This document shows positions 58,663 through 64,000 of a stretch of DNA of 64,000 nt, piece by piece. This DNA comes from Siphonodentalium dalli. Taxonomy: Eukaryota > Mollusca > Scaphopoda > Gadilida > Siphonodentaliidae. How positions within the stretch are numbered: the first letter of the stretch is position 1; each line of letters starts with the position of its first letter. Location of the stretch: the NCBI GenBank assembly GCA_032622095.1, contig CP136069.1, forward strand, positions 88,186,958 through 88,250,957. The letters are read 5' to 3'. The position numbers and the translations under genes are program-made. The notes under the pieces were generated by a model, which had not been told where the DNA came from, searched no databases, and saw only the letters and a list, made by a program, of their open reading frames with translations.

Positions 58663-58899
58663 CTTGGCAAGTTTTGGTGCATATGGGCTGCATGTCACAT
58701 GGCACAAAGTATGCACCGCAAATGATCAGAGCTACTGCCTCTTGGCACTGATCAAGTGCCACACCAAGTCTGTTTATTTCCATGTTAGAAATATAAATCA
58801 TTCGGTCTACATCCATTGACATATGATTTCGAGCCAGTACATTACTAAATCCATATTTCGAACAAAGTGACCCTCTACCAGCCAGGGACTGACATGACC
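58663..58899 (-). CDS. Exon FZa1: N-terminal part of Frizzled-type cysteine-rich domain 1
   Basis: 237 bp, phase 1-1, 79 codons. The acceptor reads CATTTCAG at 58900-58907 and the donor is GTGAGT just below 58663. The translation carries seven cysteines in FZ order: SCQ, SLC, QCQEAV, IICG, PCD, IC and KTC. The stretch SKYGFSNV sits where canonical FZ domains have the GYN motif. 'CQEAVALIICGAYFVPC' matches the FZ region where C3 and C4 are followed by an aliphatic-aromatic strand ending in P-x-C. The last three cysteines (C8-C10) come from the next exon at 57.2 kb. It lacks the usual MPN motif (RNHMS here) and so is more diverged than copies 2 and 3. It is the most upstream exon I can recognise, and a first exon with a signal peptide must lie further 5', perhaps beyond 64 kb. 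Confidence 0.75.
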
Positions 58900-59829
58900 C
58901 TGAAATGAAGGATTAGAGATTATAGGCCATGCAAAGTCAATTTCCGAAGGCCAAAAGGCAAAACAAAGTCATGTGAGCATGTGAGTTTATATTTCTTTTT
59001 CTCGCCAACAATGCATTGCACCTCCACATTTGGCAGTTCTGAATTGAATTTCAGTTGCACGTGGCCAATATTTCCTGAACAGATGTAGTACAAGGTAAAT
59101 TGACACATTTTTTTCAGAAATTGCAGTCACATATCTGCACATTATGTTTAACACATGGTTGAACATAGTCAACAATATTAGTAATGAATCGGTCAAAACA
59201 GCATCAACCCAACCAAAATACCAAGCTGTTGAGAACTGAGAAGACTTGGTCTATTTTTGATCTTGTTGCATTGAGTTGTATCATATACCTCACAGTTACA
59301 TATCAGATCCGATCATGCAAATGTAGTTGGACATGTTGAAAACAGTTTACGAATGCGAACAATCTTGATTAACCCTTTACCCAACAGCACATGTAGTTAA
59401 ACCACGTCATATAGCCAACGTCACCAGGTATGAAGGTAATTACGTTAGCCAACAGGAATTTGACGTTATAATATCATTGGGTGTTTCCCCACACTTGCCA
59501 CAGGTATATGTGCCATGTGTATCATCCGATATGCAACAACAAACATGCTTTCACTTAAGTGTCATCTGTGAATACCGTCAGAATACGATAATGGAAACAT
59601 AAACCAGTAGACGAACTAAATATGTGCATATAAACAACCATTTATATCCTCATTTTATCACACATGTTAGTCAAAAATGACATTTTATGAAAATTTACGG
59701 TATGCCTATGCGAGTATGTCCTTTAAGTTTGTTTACCCACGGACTCGTGTCCTGATTGAAAAAAAAAATAATTCATGATTTTTTAAAACAACTAGAGGTC
59801 ACCAGGGATATGAGATTGAAGATATTAGA

Positions 59830-60965
59830 TTTATTACATTGGATAGCATACTGTGTGTCTATGGAATGGGTGGGTTAATTTTGTTAATATTTTAAAGCAA
59901 TTAAACCAAATGAACCTCTCTGTACAGGTTAGGGGTGTGTTATCATAAACTATGACTTGAAATATAATATAATCAATGACAAATATTTGAGTTATTAAAT
60001 GAGATAGCAAGGGGTTGATCTTAATCACACTAATGAACTGATCAAAATAGTCTATAAATGCATGTATATGGATTTAGAAGCCCACACAATAAGTCAGTCT
60101 CAAGAATACAAGCAACATAATTATTATCCTGCACCCCAAATGCAATAGAGGAATTTCAAAATAAGACATTTCCTCTATAATGTTTTTAGAAATCCTTACT
60201 GAACCTGGCTCAAAGTGAAAGATATAATTTAATATCTGCCTATCAGATATCATGTGTCTATGGAATGGGTTAATATTAATCCCAAAATCCATGCAAGACC
60301 AGAGAGCTATGTTGGAGTTGATAAATCCTGAGAAGTCACTGTCCACACACTATGGAAATGCAATAAACAACATATAGCTATTAAAGTGCAGCAGTGAGTA
60401 TCAGATTTCATTACCAGGTATCAATAATAGAGATTATCTCTAGTCTCTCTTACTAATACAACAATTGTAAGCTGCTACAGTTATATAGTGTAAGCAAATC
60501 TCAAATCTGTTCAATTCTTAGTTAAAAGGGGCCATAATTCTGGTATAAAAAACAGGATCTGACCCATATTCAAACTCGATCTGTATTTTGAGTTGATAAA
60601 CTCGCATACCAAATTTGGTTCTTATCAGTTGAAAAATGGTTGATTTATCAAAATATGCAGAAATTCTATATCAAAGGGCCATAACTCCTTTAAAAATATC
60701 GGATCAATCCCATATTCAAACTCGATCTGTATTTTGGTCCGAGAAACTTGCATACCAAATTTGATTCTGATCAGATAAAATTTTTTGGAGTTATGGTAGC
60801 ATGCATGAATTCTAAGTCGAAAAAGGGCCATAACTCCGTAAAAAAAACTCGGATCAAACCCATATTCGAACTCGATCTGTATTTGGTGCTGAGAAATTCA
60901 TATACAAAATTTGGTTCCGATCAGATATAAAATGTTAGAGTTAACGCACCATGCGTAAAGTGTCT

Positions 60966-61003
<38 letters not shown>

Positions 61004-61088
61004 GGACGAACGGACGGACGGACTAACGACGAGTGGTCAATCCGGACAACGACACTATGTTTACCATACTATGGTATGGGTAAACATA
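59830..61088 (+). mobile_element. HINE/pearl-like element 6 (family of element 1)
   Basis: Three core units at 60520-60960 carry GGGCCATAACTCC, CATATTCAAACTCGATCTGT and CATACCAAATTTG. A (CAGA)n-(CGGA)n tract fills 60966-61022, then the stem-loop GTTTACCATACTATGGTATG. The left part shares CAGGTTAGGGGTGTGTTATC with element 5. The exact 5' end is uncertain. Confidence 0.65.
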
Positions 61089-61089
61089 A

Positions 61090-62516
61090 AAAAGCGTATT
61101 ATAAATAAAATAATTAAACCAAATGTCTTTATATTTTATGTGCATTAATCATATAAACCATGATTTGACAAAAGTCATAAAAAGACTTCCGATAAAAGAG
61201 CAAATTATTAGCAATTACGTCACGTTGCTTTGTGAAAGTTTGTAAATTTTCGTGCAAAAACCACTTGTTCAAAGGTAACTTTTTGTTGATTCTAAGAATG
61301 TTTTCATTGACAACCAATGACATCAATGATTAGAAGTTTGAACTGATTTCATTGGCTCAAGTTTAGGGGTGGAGTTTCCCCATTGATGCTAATTAGATGA
61401 CAGAAAACGAGCGCGAATTGTTCAAAATGGCAGTGGGCTAACTTAGTGAGACGTCGCCAGCAGGTGCTCGAATGTGTCGCTTGGGATATTCTTTGTTTTA
61501 TCGACATTGCGTTGATATAAGTACCCTATTACTTTATACTCGGTAATTATATATGCATACACACAAAGAAGCTTCCCAAGATGAATTTGAGATATCTGCA
61601 TGTCAACTGTAAACTCGCCTTTATTTAGAAGCACCCGCATTGGGCTGACTTGATGTCAAACCAGGAGATATTTACTTTTTTTAATTGATTTCTTTCTTGA
61701 TCAATCAGGGGCGATGGTCTTTTGCGCGGTATATTTGAAATCTTGAACAGATGGATATATAAAAGTAATATCTCTTCAATTTATTATACTAAATTTGTAG
61801 ATAATAGATATAAAAAAGTTTTAATTAATTATTTGTTCAAAATCCCACCGATAGCACAATATAAACGGCCACGTCTGTAGTTACATTACAACCGGAAATA
61901 ATATTACGATGCTCAGACATAACCTGATTTCGCAGAGTAAATTTGTGCAATAAAAGCAGAAAGATCCACTTTGAGTCATCAATTTGGAATTGCAATGTTC
62001 GAGTTCTCAAATTAAACAACAATTGTGACACTTAATGAATATGTTTCATAACATTTGGTTTGTGGAGAAGTTCACCTACATTAAATATTGAGACAAATTT
62101 CGTCTTCGTCGAAAATTCGCTACCAGTGAACCACGTGTTTCTGTTTTGTTTGTTTTCATTTTGTCAGCCAATACGAGACTGAGTAAATACTCTATGCCAA
62201 CATTTTGTAATATTTAGGAAGGCAATGTGGAAATACGTGCCTTCATTATAATTTTAGTCCATTAAAAAAAATATTATTATAAAAAAAAAAATTCACGGGT
62301 GAAGTGACAATCATAATGGAACTCGACAGGAAAAACATCCCAATGGCCAGTTCCGCAACTGTCACGCTGAGATTTTGCTTAGCTGTGGTCGATTTAATTA
62401 CGACTGGGAAAAATGTTCATATTGCACTATTTGGAAATATAAAATCACCACCTAAGAAATAATACATAATCCAATATAAATATAAATTTCAAGTTGTCAT
62501 ATTTTACATAGATTAC
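61090..62516. other. Non-coding sequence, nothing certain identified
   Basis: No exon or full element recognised. Bases 62097-62165 (TTTCGTCTTCGTCGAAA, CCACGTGTTTCT, TTTGTTTG) are repeated directly at 63890-63955 on the other side of the hAT element. Confidence 0.4.
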
Positions 62517-62524
62517 CCTCGCGG

Positions 62525-63840
62525 TAGAGCTGAAACGGTTAAGACGGTTAACCGGTTAGCATCCGGTTAGCGACGTAACCGGTTAGAAAAAAATGAACCG
62601 GACGTAACCGCATCCCGTTGTCAGTTGAATGTGAACGTGAATAATCCTCAAAATATTAGGTTAAATGATGCAAAACTAATAATAAATCCCGTGTCACCGA
62701 TAGTAGAGTGCAATGCAAGCATTAATTGGTACACGCGGTAGTACCAGATACTTAGTAGCAATTCTCGAACTGCCTGGAAGTGTCGGCGACCTTCAATCAA
62801 TTCCGACCCTTTGAAGTTTTCTTCCGACAAAAGCACGTGTGTAGTCACTGTGTATCAATTCTGAATGCACACAAAGAAGTGACAACGTAAAAGTGACGTT
62901 GTGTGGCAATGCGTGCTTTCGTAACTTAATAGTTAATACTGCACGAAGCAACACCACACCACGACATACTATATATAAAACTGTTTTACAGTGGGGTTTA
63001 TAAAAACTATGTAAGTCGACAAAGTTTGAAGATTGAGATCAGCTGCACAATGTCTTCACTCTTCCCGTTCTTCCTCCGTGTTGTGATTTAATATGATCAA
63101 TTCAATTGAGTGACTCAAACAGACATCGTAGTTGAAGCAACCCAAAACTTCTTCAATAATCTTCCCTTTTATCAAGGAAATTGATGCTCCATTCTACTCT
63201 GTAACTGGTTGTGCCTGTGGGACTAATTAACACTCAATTTGGCAGTAATTGCTATATGTTAAGTGATTGCATACTAAAACCGAAACCGAAACGTAAATTA
63301 TATAACCTCCCAACACTTGTGTCCGCTATCATGATACCGACGAATAGCTCGAATACTGAATAGGACTGCGAGTCTGACCTAACTGACCTTCCTTTTTGTT
63401 CTCTAGTTATTACTTTCTTGTCTTTATATATAATGCATTGGAGGATATACCAATGATGATAATGATATATTACAGATCTTTAATATATAGTTTTGTTACT
63501 CGTTTTACCAATACCCATACTATTTTACTTGTTTTACAAATGCCCAAACATATGCTGATCACGGCAAATAAGCGATCTCTCCTGCCATTCACAAATTTCA
63601 CTTGCTCATTCCCCATCACGAGAGCCAGCAAAAGAACAAGGAATGCGTGTTTTTGAATATCGTTAAATGCCGTGAATAAGGTCTTTATTTCAGCTACTAC
63701 TTCTCACCTAGGTTTGTCCCTGGAGCATGGCATAATGTCGACATAATTAGTGTGAGAGAAGTCCGCTAGATATTTAGCGGTTAACCGGTTAACCCCGATG
63801 GTTAACCGGTTAGAAGAATGGGTCAACCGTTTCAGCTCTA
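62525..63840. mobile_element. hAT-type element with exact 8-bp target duplication
   Basis: CCTCGCGG at 62517-62524 and 63841-63848. The ends are TAGAGCTGAAACGGTTAAGA and, inverted, TAGAGCTGAAACGGTTGACC. Both ends carry several copies of GGTTAACCGGTTAG as subterminal repeats (62545-62590 and 63776-63815). At 1316 bp with no transposase-like ORF it is non-autonomous. Confidence 0.85.
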
Positions 63841-64000
63841 CCTCGCGGCCACGCATAACGCAATCAACAAGGAAGTGTCTCTGACAACAACTTTCGTTTT
63901 CGTCGAAACCACGTGTTTCTATTTCGTTTGTTTCAATTTTGTTGGCCAAAACAGTATTCTAAGTAAACATTTTGCAAATCTAAAGCCTAGCAAAGGAAGA

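Larger units (their letters stand above)
6213..58899 (-). other. Gene model: modular FZ-domain, cysteine-rich, Thr-rich linker protein (multi-exon)
   Basis: Fourteen candidate exons on the minus strand run in the order FZa1, FZb1, CC1, FZa2, FZb2, CC2, FZa3, FZb3, Thr linker, Cys exon, Cys exon, Thr linker, Thr linker, Thr linker. Every exon has an AG before it and a GT after it on the minus strand. Twelve of the 14 are phase 1-1 with length divisible by three; the two at 20.4 and 14.9 kb are phase 1-2 and 2-1, so they fit each other. Joined reading is open throughout. Introns range from about 1.4 to 9.0 kb and are full of transposons. Repeated FZ domains plus Thr-rich spacers imply an extracellular, glycosylated product that may bind lipid-modified or other ligands; that role is inference from the FZ family. 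No signal peptide, transmembrane segment, start or stop codon is seen, so both ends are missing. It could also be two tandem genes, but the matching phases favour one. Confidence 0.6.

Overview
This window looks like AT-rich nuclear DNA from a marine invertebrate, most likely a mollusc. There are no operons, Shine-Dalgarno sites, rRNA or tRNA genes, and no long open reading frames. Coding sequence appears only as short exons bounded by GT/AG splice sites, and repeats and transposons fill the rest. The mollusc guess rests mainly on about ten elements built like the 'pearl'/HINE (non-autonomous Helentron) elements known from bivalves: about 150-180 bp core repeats, then a (CGGA)n microsatellite, then a terminal stem-loop. 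I cannot name a species.

The one host gene I can support lies on the minus strand and spans at least 58.9 kb down to 6.2 kb. It has 14 candidate exons. Three copies of a ten-cysteine Frizzled-type (FZ) domain are each split over two exons (58.7-58.9 with 57.2 kb; 49.9-50.2 with 46.9 kb; 36.0-36.2 with 34.1 kb). FZ1 and FZ2, and FZ2 and FZ3, are separated by a conserved 40-residue, six-cysteine module (54.8-54.95 and 37.7-37.8 kb) that I do not recognise. After FZ3 come a Thr/Ser-rich linker exon (29.0 kb), a divergent cysteine-bearing pair of exons (20.4 and 14.9 kb), and three more tiny Thr-rich exons (12.5, 7.9 and 6.2 kb). Nearly all exons are phase 1-1 and a multiple of three. The predicted product is a modular, probably secreted or cell-surface, disulfide-rich protein with O-glycosylation-prone spacers. 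Its first exon, signal peptide, last exon and stop are not identified, so both ends may be outside the window.

The introns are a record of transposon nesting. They hold: a foldback-like element with a 42-bp satellite (1-2600); ten copies of a palindromic TA-flanked MITE; TTAA-flanked piggyBac-type MITEs; a decayed piggyBac transposase (20.9-22.7 and 26.9-27.06 kb) interrupted by two other elements; hAT-type elements with 8-bp target duplications (13.6-14.5, 37.9-38.5, 62.5-63.8, 21.1-21.5 and 54.4-54.7 kb); an 800-bp inverted-repeat element with a 71-bp TIR (40.0-40.8 kb); and a head-to-tail array of related elements with (CAGA)n tails (29.6-33.1 kb).

All calls were made by reading the sequence. 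No alignment, domain search or transcript data were available.
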